Source: Pseudomonas syringae pv. cilantro (GTDB lineage Bacteria > Pseudomonadota > Gammaproteobacteria > Pseudomonadales > Pseudomonadaceae). Taken from it: a DNA stretch of 50,713 bases. The translations under genes and the position numbers were made by a program. Numbering within the stretch: position 1 is the first letter of the stretch; the number at the start of each line of letters is the position of its first letter. The stretch is taken from contig NZ_LGLN01000081.1 of assembly GCF_001293775.1 (NCBI RefSeq), positions 205,437 to 256,149 of the forward strand. The letters are read 5' to 3'. The notes beneath the pieces are model-generated. The model ran no database searches. It was not told the DNA's origin and saw nothing but the letters and a program-made list of their open reading frames with translations. Shown in pieces: positions 1-9,314 of this stretch.

Positions 1-95
1 CTGGCCTGGCGAGATTTGGCCCAGCAACGCGGCTCGTGATGAAACGGGAACAGACCCTAGCGTGGGCACAAGAGCCATAGAAGAGCCAACGCCAG

Positions 96-917
96 CTACA
101 CCACCGAAAGCACCAACATCAATGCAGCAACAATCCCGCACACAGCAAACAGCTGCTGCACGCGCGGGCCGGCGAGGTAGCAGGCGATCTGCCTGCCGCC
201 GATCAGGCCGAGTACCGCACCACACGCAAACGGTGCGCCCACCGACCAGTGCATCACGCCACTCAGCGACGCGGTGATGACGCTGCCGGTCGAAACCAGT
301 GCGATCACCGCAAGTGACGTCGCCACCACGCTTTTCACGTCCAGATCGCTGTAGCGGGTCAGCGCCGGAATGATCACGAATCCGCCGCCCACGCCCAGCA
401 GACCGGACAACAAACCGGAGCCCATGCCGGTCAGCGTCAAGGCGCGCAGACACGGCATGGTCCAGCGCAGTCGTCCTTGCAGCGGGTTGAGCACGCAGGG
501 CAGGGTGTCTGCGCGCGGAGCAGGGCGGCCGTCGCGCAGCTCACGACGGGCCCTCATGAACATGCGCCCGCAGGCATACAGCAACACGGCAGAAAAGATC
601 AGCGCCAGCGGCGCATTGGGCAGACGATGAGCGAGCCACAGGCCGAGCGGAGCCGCGAGCACGCCGATGCCGGCGATGTAACCCGCAGCCCGATAGCGGA
701 CGATGCCCTGACGCAACCCCAGCACGGCACCGACTCCGGCCGCCAGCCCCACTGCCAGCAGGCCGACAGGGGCCGCTTCGACAATCGTCAGCCCCAGCCC
801 GAACACCAGCAACGGCACCGCGAGGATACCGCCGCCCGCCCCGGTCAATGCCAGCACCACACCGATAATCGCGCCCAGACCAGCACCCAACAGTTGATGC
901 TCAACCATGCGGTGCAT
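96..917 (-). CDS. TauE/SafE (TSUP) family sulfite/organosulfur exporter
   Basis: A 273-residue polytopic inner-membrane protein. Hydrophobic segments fill most of its length. Two similar glycine-rich stretches, TGAGGGILAVPLL near residue 26 and LLGVGGGFVIIPAL near residue 172, form the duplicated half typical of TauE/SafE proteins. The family exports sulfite, thiosulfate or sulfoacetate. It is the third gene of a minus-strand operon with the persulfide-dioxygenase-like hydrolase and sulfide:quinone oxidoreductase, so export of the oxidised sulfur product is the likely job (inference from context). The start at 917 overlaps the end of the upstream gene; an internal ATG at 908 is also possible, and both imply translational coupling. 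Confidence 0.85.
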   Translation of the reverse strand: MHRMVEHQLLGAGLGAIIGVVLALTGAGGGILAVPLLVFGLGLTIVEAAPVGLLAVGLAAGVGAVLGLRQGIVRYRAAGYIAGIGVLAAPLGLWLAHRLPNAPLALIFSAVLLYACGRMFMRARRELRDGRPAPRADTLPCVLNPLQGRLRWTMPCLRALTLTGMGSGLLSGLLGVGGGFVIIPALTRYSDLDVKSVVATSLAVIALVSTGSVITASLSGVMHWSVGAPFACGAVLGLIGGRQIACYLAGPRVQQLFAVCGIVAALMLVLSVV

Positions 918-2154
918 CAGTCTTTTTCGGCTTGGCCAGCCACTCGCGCCCTTTGAGCATGCCGTGCCAGTACAGCATAGGCAGCGCGCGCTCCTTCAGC
1001 CACCATGCCAGTCGGGTCGGCTTGCGCCCATCCAGTAACCAGTTCGGGAAGCTCGGTGCGACCTTGCCGCCGTAAGTGAACTCGGCGAGCACGATCTTGC
1101 CCTTCTCGACGGTCAGCGGGCAGGAGCCATAGCCGTCATAAGTGGCCGTTTCGCTCAGGCGGCCCAGCGCCACCAGCAGGTTATTGGCCACCACCGGAGC
1201 CTGCTTGCGTGCGGCGGCAGCGGTTTTGGCGTTGCTGGTGTTGGTGGCATCGCCCAGCCCGTGAACATTGGCGAACTGCCGATGCCGCAGCGTGGCAGGG
1301 TCCACATCTACCCAGCCGGCTGCATCGACAAGCGGGCTGCGGCGGATGAAATCAGGCGCAGTCTGCGGTGGTACAACGTGCAACATATCGAAGCGTTGCT
1401 CGACTGTTTCGCTGCTGCCGTCCGGCAGGCTGCGGATAAACGTTGCACGCTTGCCCGGCCCGTCGACTGACACCAGCCGATGGCTGAACCTGAGGTCGAT
1501 GGCGTAGCGATCCACGTAACTCATCAGCGCCGGAACGTAGTCCGCGACCCCAAACAGCACGCCGCCTGCGTTGTAGAACTGCGTATTGATCTGCGCGAGG
1601 CGCCCGGCTTTCAGCCAATGATCGCAGGACAGGTACATGGCCTTCTGCGGCGCGCCTGCGCATTTGATCGGCATCGGCGGCTGGGTGAACAGTGCGCGAC
1701 CTTGTTTCAGTTCCTGCACCAGTTGCCAGGTATACGGCGCGAGGTCAAAGCGGTAGTTGGACGTCACGCCATTGCTGCCAAGGGTTTCGACCAGCCCGTC
1801 GATGGCTTCCCAGTCCAGCTTAAGGCCGGGGCAAACCACCAGTTGCTGATAGCTGATCGTGCGCCCGTCTTCCAGCGTCAACGCGCTATCCTGCGGTTCG
1901 AAGCTTGCCACCGCAGCCTTGATCCACTGCACGCCTTCAGGAATCAGCGACACCATGCTGCGCGCCGTCGACTGCGGTTCAAAGATGCCGGCGCCGACCA
2001 TCGTCCAGCCTGGCTGGTAATAATGAGTGTCGGCCGGATCAATCAGCGTGATCTGCAGCGAAGCATCGCGGACGAGCAGGCTTGCGGCGGTGGCGATACC
2101 GGCCGCACCCGCGCCGACGATCAGGATCTGGCAGGTGATGTTCGAAGCATTCAT
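901..2154 (-). CDS. Sulfide:quinone oxidoreductase, mitochondrial SQOR-like type
   Basis: A 417-residue flavoprotein. The N-terminus has the FAD-binding GAGAAG loop (residues 14-19). KCAGAPQK places a cysteine at residue 165 and YDGYGSCPLT one at residue 345. These two blocks are hallmarks of the SQOR type found in mitochondria, where this cysteine pair is the redox centre that takes sulfide to a persulfide and passes electrons through FAD to quinone. The protein would sit on the cytoplasmic face of the inner membrane; the C-terminal 50 residues are basic and amphipathic, as expected for membrane attachment. It lies between a persulfide-dioxygenase-like hydrolase (27 bp upstream) and a TauE exporter (overlapping). 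Plain NADH-dehydrogenase-like function is less likely because both cysteine motifs are present. Confidence 0.88.
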   Translation of the reverse strand: MNASNITCQILIVGAGAAGIATAASLLVRDASLQITLIDPADTHYYQPGWTMVGAGIFEPQSTARSMVSLIPEGVQWIKAAVASFEPQDSALTLEDGRTISYQQLVVCPGLKLDWEAIDGLVETLGSNGVTSNYRFDLAPYTWQLVQELKQGRALFTQPPMPIKCAGAPQKAMYLSCDHWLKAGRLAQINTQFYNAGGVLFGVADYVPALMSYVDRYAIDLRFSHRLVSVDGPGKRATFIRSLPDGSSETVEQRFDMLHVVPPQTAPDFIRRSPLVDAAGWVDVDPATLRHRQFANVHGLGDATNTSNAKTAAAARKQAPVVANNLLVALGRLSETATYDGYGSCPLTVEKGKIVLAEFTYGGKVAPSFPNWLLDGRKPTRLAWWLKERALPMLYWHGMLKGREWLAKPKKTDAPHG

Positions 2155-2181
2155 TGCAGGATTTCCAGAAGCGGGCAGGGT

Positions 2182-3072
2182 TCAGAGCGCATTGAGCGGG
2201 ATCTTCAGATAGACGACGCCGTTGTCTTCCGGCTCCGGAAAGTGCCCGCAGCGCATGTTGACCTGCACCGACGGCAGCATCAGCACCGGCATTTCCAGCG
2301 TCATGTCGCGGGCTTCGCGCATGTTGACGAACGTGTCTTCATCGATACCGTCATGCACATGAATATTGCAGGCGCGTTGCTCGGCGACGGTAGTCATGTA
2401 TTTCAGCGCCCGGCCATTGGGCAGGTAGTCGTGACACATGAACAGGATGGTCTGTGGCGGCAAGGCGAGCAGCTTGTGAATCGAGCGATACAGCGTGCGC
2501 GCATCGGCACCCGGAAAATCACAGCGGGCGGTGCCGTAGTCGGGCATGAACAACGTGTCGCCTACGAATGCGACGGTCTTGTCTCCGACCTGCACCAGAT
2601 AGCTCATACAGGCCGGGGTGTGCCCTGGCGTATGCATGGCTTTCACCTGCAGCGTGCCGATGGCGAAAGACGCGTCATCCTCCAGCAGCACATCGAACTG
2701 ACTGCCGTTGCGTGCAAAATCGGGCGATGCATTGAACAGCGCACCGAAGGTTTTCTGCACCGCTGTGATGTGGCTGCCGATCACGATCTGCCCACCGAGC
2801 TTTTGCTTCAGGTAAGGCGCCGCCGACATATGATCAGCGTGTACATGGGTTTCGAAAATCCATTGCACGGACGCCTGCAACGCACGCACCCGGCCAATCA
2901 TCCGGTCGGCAGACTCGGTGCGTGTGCGACCGGATTTGGGGTCGTAATCCAGCACGCTGTCGATCAGCGCGCACTGCTTGCTGTGCATGTCCATCACCAG
3001 ATAACTGATGGTCCCGGTATCGCTGTCGAACAACGCTTCGACGTAAAGCTTTTCACCAATGATCATGCGCAC
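2182..3072 (-). CDS. Metallo-beta-lactamase-fold hydrolase, persulfide dioxygenase-like (ETHE1/Blh type)
   Basis: A 296-residue protein of the metallo-beta-lactamase fold. The metal motif THVHADH lies at residues 75-81. HTPGHTPACMSY, GDTLF and MCHDY follow in the expected order. ETHE1-like persulfide dioxygenases oxidise glutathione persulfide to sulfite with one iron; the Blh proteins of BigR operons are close relatives. It is the first gene of the sulfide operon, so it would act on the persulfide made by the downstream oxidoreductase. The start is GTG at 3072 or ATG at 3066. Upstream (3073-3261) I see no BigR-type regulator gene, unlike the Xylella/Agrobacterium arrangement. Exact substrate is inferred from context. 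Confidence 0.85.
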   Translation of the reverse strand: MRMIIGEKLYVEALFDSDTGTISYLVMDMHSKQCALIDSVLDYDPKSGRTRTESADRMIGRVRALQASVQWIFETHVHADHMSAAPYLKQKLGGQIVIGSHITAVQKTFGALFNASPDFARNGSQFDVLLEDDASFAIGTLQVKAMHTPGHTPACMSYLVQVGDKTVAFVGDTLFMPDYGTARCDFPGADARTLYRSIHKLLALPPQTILFMCHDYLPNGRALKYMTTVAEQRACNIHVHDGIDEDTFVNMREARDMTLEMPVLMLPSVQVNMRCGHFPEPEDNGVVYLKIPLNAL

Positions 3073-3261
3073 TTCCCATGGCTGTAATCGCCTTCCAGAC
3101 CGCTACCGCGGACTGGGCGGTTGGCAGTCGTCATTTGGCAGTCGCGATGGACCTGACTGCCATGCCCTCTCACGTATCTCACACCCCAACGCTCGGCGTT
3201 ATACATGAGCCCTGAAGAGGTCAGGAAAATCGTGCTTTTTTTGGGAATACCATCGAGTGCC

Positions 3262-3831
3262 CTACCTGAACGTCACAACCCCGCCCGCCAGCGATTCGAC
3301 CCGTGCCAGCGACTCTACACGATAGCCCTGTGCATCCAGCTCGGCGCGACCGCCCTGGAAGGACTTCTCGATGACGATGCCCACCCCGGCAACCGTTGCA
3401 CCCGCCTGTTTGATGATCGAGATCAGTGCCTGCGCGGCTTTGCCGTTGGCCAGGAAGTCGTCGATGATCAGCACCTTGTCGTTGCTGTTCAGATGGCGCG
3501 GCGAGATGGCCACGGTACTTTCCACCTGTTTGGTGAACGAGTAAACGCTGGCCGACAAGAGGTTTTCGGTCAGGGTCAGCGACTGGTGTTTGCGGGCGAA
3601 GATCACCGGCACACCCATGTTCAGGCCGGCCATCACTGCCGGTGCGATTCCGGACGCTTCAATGGTCACGATCTTGGTCACGCCTGCATCGGCGAACCGC
3701 CGGGCGAACTCGTCACCGATGTCCTTCATCAACGCCGGGTCAATCTGATGGTTGAGAAACGCATCGACCTTCAGCACCTGATCGGACAGTACGATGCCTT
3801 CTTCGCGAATCTTCTTGTGCAGTGCTTCCAC
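3262..3831 (-). CDS. xpt: Xanthine phosphoribosyltransferase
   Basis: A 189-residue cytosolic enzyme that salvages xanthine by joining it to PRPP to make XMP. Length and sequence match the Bacillus-type Xpt family: the PRPP-binding block VLIIDDFLANGKAAQAL is near residues 123-139, and the segment VTIEASGIAPA is near residues 56-66. The start is GTG at 3831 with GGGGAA about 5 bases upstream; no nearer ATG fits. It lies 53 bp downstream of rep on the same strand, an order also remembered from P. aeruginosa. No purine riboswitch is visible in that short gap. Confidence 0.93.
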   Translation of the reverse strand: MEALHKKIREEGIVLSDQVLKVDAFLNHQIDPALMKDIGDEFARRFADAGVTKIVTIEASGIAPAVMAGLNMGVPVIFARKHQSLTLTENLLSASVYSFTKQVESTVAISPRHLNSNDKVLIIDDFLANGKAAQALISIIKQAGATVAGVGIVIEKSFQGGRAELDAQGYRVESLARVESLAGGVVTFR

Positions 3832-3884
3832 TTCAATTCCCCGGCTGCGCCATTGCGCAATAAATGATCAATTTCGTGTGTCGG

Positions 3885-5894
3885 CTAGCGTTTCAGCATG
3901 GCGCGAATGTCGGCCAGCGCGGTGTTGCCGCGCACCGCTTTGACTTCTGTCGGCGTGTCGTCGTTGCCTTCCCAGGCCAGATCGTCAGGGGGCAATTCAT
4001 CCAGAAAACGGCTGGGCGCGCAGTCGATGATTTCCCCGTACTGCTTGCGTTTGGCGGCGAAGGTGAACGCCAGGGTCTGCCGCGCGCGAGTGATGCCCAC
4101 GTAGGCCAGACGGCGTTCCTCTTCGATGGTATCGGCTTCGATGCTGGAGCGGTGCGGGAGGATCTCTTCTTCCATGCCCATGATGAACACATAGGGAAAT
4201 TCCAGGCCCTTGGATGCATGCAAGGTCATCATCTGTACGCCTTCGGCACCGTCTTCCTCTTCCTGCTGACGCTCAAGCATGTCGCGCAAGACCAGCTTGC
4301 CGATGGCTTCCTCAATGGTCATGCCGCCTTCTTCGTCCTTTTCCAGCGTGTTTTTCAGCGCTTCGATCAGGAACCAGACGTTGCTCATCCGGTAGTCAGC
4401 GGCCTTTTCGCTGGAGCTGTTCTGGCGCAGCCAGTTCTCGTAATCGATGTCCATGACCATGCTGCGCAACGCGGCGATAGGGTCGTTCTGCGCGCATTGC
4501 TGGCGCACGCCATCCATCCAGCGTTTGAAGCGCTGCAAGCGGTCGGTGTAACGGCTGTCCAGATGCGCACCAAGACCGATCTCGTCGGTGGCGGCGTACA
4601 TCGAGACCTTGCGCTCGGTGGCGTAGTTGCCAAGTTTTTCCAGCGTCGTCGAGCCGATTTCGCGGCGCGGAACGTTGATCACCCGCAGAAAGGCGTTGTC
4701 GTCATCCGGGTTTACCAGCAGGCGGAAGTAGGCCATCAGGTCTTTCACTTCCTGACGGCCGAAGAAACTGTTGCCGCCTGACAGGCGATACGGCACCTGA
4801 TGGTGCTGCAGTTTCAGCTCGATCAGCTTGGCCTGGTAATTACCGCGATACAGAATGGCGAAATCACTGTAAGGCCGGTCGGTGCGCAGGTGCAGGGTGA
4901 GGATTTCCATCGCCACCCGCTCGGCTTCGGCGTCTTCGTTGCGGCAGCGAATCACCCGGATCTCGTCGCCATGGCCCATGTCGGACCACAGTTGTTTTTC
5001 GAAAGCATGCGGGTTATTGGAGATCAGGACGTTGGCACAACGCAGAATGCGGCTGGTCGAGCGGTAGTTCTGCTCCAGCATGACGACTTTCAACGACGGA
5101 TAATCGTCCTTGAGCAGCATCAGGTTTTCCGGCCGTGCACCGCGCCAGGCGTAGATCGACTGGTCGTCATCGCCAACCACTGTGAACTGGTTGCGCGAGC
5201 CAATCAGCAGTTTTACCAACAGGTACTGGCTGGCGTTGGTGTCCTGGTACTCGTCCACCAGCAGGTAACGCACCTTGTTCTGCCATTTCTCCAGAACGTC
5301 GGGGTGTTCCTGGAATAGCTTGACCGGCACCAGGATCAGGTCATCGAAGTCCACCGCGTTGTACGCCTTGAGCGTGCGCTGATAGTGGGTGTAGACGATG
5401 GCGGCGGTCTGTTCCTTGGGGTTGCGAGCGTTTTCCAGCGCCTCGGCAGGCAGGATCAGGTCGTTTTTCCACGAGCCGATCATGTTCTTGATTTCGTCGA
5501 CGCCGTCGTCGCCCGAATACTCTTTCTGCATGATGTCGGTCATCAGGGCCTTGACGTCCGTCTCGTCAAAGATCGAGAACCCAGGCTTGTATCCCAGCCG
5601 CGTGTGTTCCTTGCGGATGATATTCAGGCCCAGGTTGTGGAACGTCGACACCGTCAGACCGCGCCCTTCGCCCCCCCTGAGCAATGTGCCGACCCGCTCT
5701 TTCATCTCGCGCGCGGCCTTGTTGGTAAAGGTCATGGCGACGATGTACTGGGCGCGGATGCCGCAGTTCTGGATCAGATGGGCAATCTTGCGGGTGATCA
5801 CGCTGGTCTTGCCGGAACCGGCACCGGCGAGCACCAAAAGAGGGCCGCCGACGTAGTTCACGGCTTCCTGCTGCCGGGGATTGAGTCGGGACAT
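3885..5894 (-). CDS. rep: ATP-dependent DNA helicase Rep
   Basis: A UvrD/Rep superfamily 1A 3'-5' DNA helicase of 669 residues from the ATG at 5894. That start gives MSRLNPRQQEAV, which aligns with the E. coli Rep N-terminus; an in-frame ATG at 5909 would add five residues. Walker A is AGAGSGKT (residues 23-30). Walker B is VDEYQDTN, followed by GDDDQSIYAWRGA and QNYRS. The C-terminal motifs TLHASKGLEF and YVGITRA are present. Rep clears proteins ahead of replication forks. Motif set and length are complete. Confidence 0.95.
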   Translation of the reverse strand: MSRLNPRQQEAVNYVGGPLLVLAGAGSGKTSVITRKIAHLIQNCGIRAQYIVAMTFTNKAAREMKERVGTLLRGGEGRGLTVSTFHNLGLNIIRKEHTRLGYKPGFSIFDETDVKALMTDIMQKEYSGDDGVDEIKNMIGSWKNDLILPAEALENARNPKEQTAAIVYTHYQRTLKAYNAVDFDDLILVPVKLFQEHPDVLEKWQNKVRYLLVDEYQDTNASQYLLVKLLIGSRNQFTVVGDDDQSIYAWRGARPENLMLLKDDYPSLKVVMLEQNYRSTSRILRCANVLISNNPHAFEKQLWSDMGHGDEIRVIRCRNEDAEAERVAMEILTLHLRTDRPYSDFAILYRGNYQAKLIELKLQHHQVPYRLSGGNSFFGRQEVKDLMAYFRLLVNPDDDNAFLRVINVPRREIGSTTLEKLGNYATERKVSMYAATDEIGLGAHLDSRYTDRLQRFKRWMDGVRQQCAQNDPIAALRSMVMDIDYENWLRQNSSSEKAADYRMSNVWFLIEALKNTLEKDEEGGMTIEEAIGKLVLRDMLERQQEEEDGAEGVQMMTLHASKGLEFPYVFIMGMEEEILPHRSSIEADTIEEERRLAYVGITRARQTLAFTFAAKRKQYGEIIDCAPSRFLDELPPDDLAWEGNDDTPTEVKAVRGNTALADIRAMLKR

Positions 5895-6098
5895 GGCGGT
5901 ATGAAGCATCGTCTGCGAAAAAGGTCGGGCATTTTAACAGGCCCACGGGTTTGTGCAGCGATCATCGTCACCGGCAGTGACCGCTATCTAATTTTTCTGG
6001 TTTTGTTACATTTGCGCCGCAACGCGACGATACGTGTGCCTGTCACGCTCCCTGAAGAGTGCGGCCACCGATTTTTCCTTTGTACTTAGGAAGTTAGA

Positions 6099-7763
6099 TT
6101 GCCTACGCCTGTCGAACCCTTGCAATTGCTATTGTTGGCGCACGAGCCTTTCTGGCAGGCGCTCGTGAGCGACTGCCTCACAGCGCCAGGCGGCAACATA
6201 ACGCTGGTGTCAGCCACTCATTGGGATGCTTTCGATGTGCGTCATGGCAACCAGCGCAATACCGTGCTGTTGACGACACCCGAGCTGCAACCCCGCACCG
6301 GCAGCTGCCTGTTACCCACGGTTGTGCTGCTCGAAGAGGAACCGCTGGTCGGACCGAGTGGCGTCAGTGACTGGCTGGTGCGGGATTCGCTGACCGGTGA
6401 TGCCCTGCGCCGATGCCTGCGTTACGTGCACGAACGCGGCCGCCTGGAAGACAGCCTGCGACGCTTGGCGGGTCAGGACCCGTTGACCGGCATCGCCAAC
6501 CGCCAGGGTTTTCAGGTGCTGCTGGCGTCTCGTCTGGCCGAAGGCGGCGATCTGGCGCTGGGCCATCTGGACCTCGACAACTTTCGAAGCGCTAATGATG
6601 CACTGGGCCATCAGGCCGGTGACCGGCTGATCATGCAGGTCGTGGCCCGCCTGAAGAACCAGCTCGACGCTGGTGACCAGATCGCGCGTCTGGGCGGCGA
6701 TGAATTCGCACTGCTGATCGATACCCGCAACACACCCGAACGCGCCATGCAGCTGGCTGAACGGATCACCGACGTGCTGTCAGAGCCTTACTGGGTCGAC
6801 GGTGAAAGCCTGTTGCTCGGCTGTAGCCTGGGGATCGCCCATTCGCAAACCGAACCTGAAGTCGATCCGCTGATGTGGCATGCGCATATTGCCATGCGTC
6901 AGGCCAAGAGCACGCAGGGCTGCACCTTCCACCTGTTCGACGAGCGCATCAGCCGCAACGCCCGCAGCCTCGCGGACCTCGAAGGTGAACTGCGACGCGC
7001 CTTGCGCCGCGACGAAATGGAGCTGCATTACCAGCCACGGCTTTGCCTGCAAACCGGGCGCATCGTCGGGCTGGAGGCACTGGTGCGCTGGCGTCATCAT
7101 GAGCACGGGCTGTTGCCGCCCAGCGAATTCGTGCCGCTGGCCGAACAGAGCGGCCTGATCGTGCCGCTGGGCTACTGGGTGATTTTTCGGGCTTTGCGCG
7201 ACATGCAGGCCATGCGCGAACAGGGCTTTGCGCCTCTGCACATGGCAATCAACCTGTCGTTCCGGCAGTTTCAGGACAGCCAGCTACTCCCGACGCTCAG
7301 CCGTCTGATCGAAGAACACGACGTTGATGCGCGCTGGCTGGAATTCGAACTGACCGAAACCTCGGTCATGCGCCGCACCGATCAGGTCAGGCAGACCATG
7401 GAAGCGCTGGGCCGGCTGGGTGTTCGTTTTTCGCTGGATGACTTCGGCACAGGCTATTCGTCATTCATGCACCTTAATAGCCTGCCCATCGCGCTGCTCA
7501 AGGTCGACATGGGCTTCGTCGGGCAGATGGAGTCACGCGAAGAAAACCGCAAGCTGGTCCACGCGATGATCAATCTGGCGCACAACCTGAACCTGGAAGT
7601 GGTTGCCGAAGGCGTCGAAACGATCGGACAAATGGCCTTGCTGCGCAGTTTCGGCTGCGATCAGGTGCAGGGCTATCTGATCAGCAGGCCGCTGCCGATG
7701 GCGGCGCTGGTGAAGTATCTGCGCTCGGGGGCCGGCTACACGGAGGTATCGAAGTCGGGATGA
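6099..7763 (+). CDS. Composite GGDEF-EAL cyclic-di-GMP enzyme, ProE (PA5295)-like
   Basis: A 554-residue cytosolic protein. Residues 1-115 resemble a degenerate receiver-like domain without recognisable phospho-acceptor motifs. A GGDEF domain (motif at residues 199-203) and an EAL domain (EAL at 326-328) follow. The EAL domain keeps INLS, ELTETS, DDFGTGYSS, LKVD, AEGVE and the late glutamine, so phosphodiesterase activity is expected. The GGDEF signature is intact, but the inhibitory I-site is missing: the position that should read RxxD reads DAGD. The start is TTG at 6099 with AGGAAG 6 bases upstream. Synteny (next to rep, MATE and LysR genes) matches PA5295, called ProE in P. aeruginosa, where it acts mainly as a phosphodiesterase affecting exopolysaccharide. 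Orthology is inferred from order and domains. Confidence 0.9.
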   Translation: MPTPVEPLQLLLLAHEPFWQALVSDCLTAPGGNITLVSATHWDAFDVRHGNQRNTVLLTTPELQPRTGSCLLPTVVLLEEEPLVGPSGVSDWLVRDSLTGDALRRCLRYVHERGRLEDSLRRLAGQDPLTGIANRQGFQVLLASRLAEGGDLALGHLDLDNFRSANDALGHQAGDRLIMQVVARLKNQLDAGDQIARLGGDEFALLIDTRNTPERAMQLAERITDVLSEPYWVDGESLLLGCSLGIAHSQTEPEVDPLMWHAHIAMRQAKSTQGCTFHLFDERISRNARSLADLEGELRRALRRDEMELHYQPRLCLQTGRIVGLEALVRWRHHEHGLLPPSEFVPLAEQSGLIVPLGYWVIFRALRDMQAMREQGFAPLHMAINLSFRQFQDSQLLPTLSRLIEEHDVDARWLEFELTETSVMRRTDQVRQTMEALGRLGVRFSLDDFGTGYSSFMHLNSLPIALLKVDMGFVGQMESREENRKLVHAMINLAHNLNLEVVAEGVETIGQMALLRSFGCDQVQGYLISRPLPMAALVKYLRSGAGYTEVSKSG

Positions 7764-7767
7764 CGGT

Positions 7768-7787
7768 GTGCCGGCTCAGCCCGGCAC
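7768..7787. terminator. Hairpin between convergent GGDEF-EAL and MATE genes
   Basis: GTGCCGG (7768-7774) pairs with CCGGCAC (7781-7787) across a six-base loop. It lies between two convergent genes and overlaps the stop of the minus-strand gene. There is no T tract on either side, so termination is a guess from position. Confidence 0.4.
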
Positions 7788-9158
7788 CGCAACGCCCGAT
7801 GCTTCCCGGCGTAACAGGCGAGCCGTCTTCCACTCGAACGCGTAAGTCAGCGCCGCCGCCGAGCAGAGCAGGCCCAACGCCAGCCCCCACCACACGCCCG
7901 GCGCCCCAGCGTTGGCATAAAACCCGAGCACCCACGCGGCTAGCGCCGCGATCAGCCAGTAACAACCGAGGCCGATCAGGAACGTGGTACGCGCATCCTT
8001 GAGCCCACGAATCGCGCCCATGGCAATGGTCTGAGTGCCGTCGAAGAACTCGAACCACGCGGCGATTGCCAACAGCTTCGCCGCCAGCACGACAATCTCG
8101 GCAAATGCCGGGTCATCGAGGTCCAGAAACAGACCGATGACCCAATGCGGGGCCAGCCAGAACAGAATCCCGAACATCAACATCACGGTGCCGCCAAAAC
8201 CGATGCCCACGCGTCCGGCGGTGCGCGCCATGAGCATGTTGCCAGCGCCGTAGTGCTGACCGATCCGCATGGTCACCGCATAGGAAATACCCACCGGGAT
8301 CATGAACGCCATGGACACCGTCTGCAGGGCGATCTGGTGCGCTGCCATCTGCGTACTGCCCATCGCCCCCATGCAGAAGGCCGCGAAGGTAAAGAGCCCG
8401 ACTTCCACCGCGTAAGTCCCGCCAATCGGCAGGCCGAGGCGCCACAGCTCTTTCAGATGACTGCGCGACAGTTTCGACAGACCTTTGCTGATCGGATACG
8501 CCGCATAGGCCGGATGCCGCTTGATGTGCCACGCCAGCGCCAGTGCCATGCAGTTGGTCACGACGGCGGTGACCAGACCGATGCCCATCAACCCGAGGTT
8601 CGGCAAGCCGAGCCATTGATGAATCATCGCGTAATTGAGCACGAAGTTGGCGACTGCGCCGGCCACGCTGATGGTCATGACCGGCCCCGCACGGCCCAGC
8701 GCACTGGTGAAGCCGCGCAGCGCCATGAAGCTGAGCAGACCAGGCAGGGCAAGGGGCAGGGTGATCAGAAATTGAGCAGCCATGTGCACGTTGGCTTCGG
8801 CCTGACCGAACTGCAACAGCACCGGTTCTAGGTTCCACAACACCAATGCAGCCACCAGTGCCATGCCCCACGCCAGCCACAACCCGGCCTGCGTCAGACG
8901 CGTCGCCCCCTCGGTATCGCCGGCCCCATGGCGAATGGAAACCAGCGTACCGACCGCCGCCATCACACCGACACAGAAAAACGAGATAAAGCTGTAGGTC
9001 GCCGCGCCCAGACCACCGCCAGCCAGCGCTTCGGGGCCGATCTTGCCCATCATGACGGTGTCGGTGAAGACCATCAGCATGTGCGCCATTTGTGAAGCGA
9101 TCAGCGGCCCGGCCAGACGCAGGATAATCCAGAGTTCTTTGAGGGCGGGCTGCTGCAT
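7776..9158 (-). CDS. MATE family multidrug/sodium or proton antiporter (NorM/PmpM-like)
   Basis: A 460-residue integral membrane protein with about 12 hydrophobic helices and no signal peptide. The N-terminal stretch PLIASQMAHMLMVFTDTVMM near residues 19-38 is characteristic of the NorM branch of MATE transporters. These export cationic drugs and dyes in exchange for Na+ or H+. It is convergent with the GGDEF-EAL gene (12 bp between stops) and divergent from the LysR gene at 9315, so that regulator is a candidate controller. The ATG at 9158 is preceded only by a weak ribosome site. Substrates cannot be told from sequence. Confidence 0.9.
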   Translation of the reverse strand: MQQPALKELWIILRLAGPLIASQMAHMLMVFTDTVMMGKIGPEALAGGGLGAATYSFISFFCVGVMAAVGTLVSIRHGAGDTEGATRLTQAGLWLAWGMALVAALVLWNLEPVLLQFGQAEANVHMAAQFLITLPLALPGLLSFMALRGFTSALGRAGPVMTISVAGAVANFVLNYAMIHQWLGLPNLGLMGIGLVTAVVTNCMALALAWHIKRHPAYAAYPISKGLSKLSRSHLKELWRLGLPIGGTYAVEVGLFTFAAFCMGAMGSTQMAAHQIALQTVSMAFMIPVGISYAVTMRIGQHYGAGNMLMARTAGRVGIGFGGTVMLMFGILFWLAPHWVIGLFLDLDDPAFAEIVVLAAKLLAIAAWFEFFDGTQTIAMGAIRGLKDARTTFLIGLGCYWLIAALAAWVLGFYANAGAPGVWWGLALGLLCSAAALTYAFEWKTARLLRREASGVAVPG

Positions 9159-9314
9159 GTTGGCGGTGCTCTACGGCGAAGGACGAATGAGCCGCGTATT
9201 CTGGGGATTTAAACGCTGGAGCACAAAACGATAAATCCGATGCTCAGCATGACTAAAACTCATCTGAAGCAATTTGCAGTAAAGTAGCGCTTCATCGCCA
9301 GCAGGACGCGCCGC

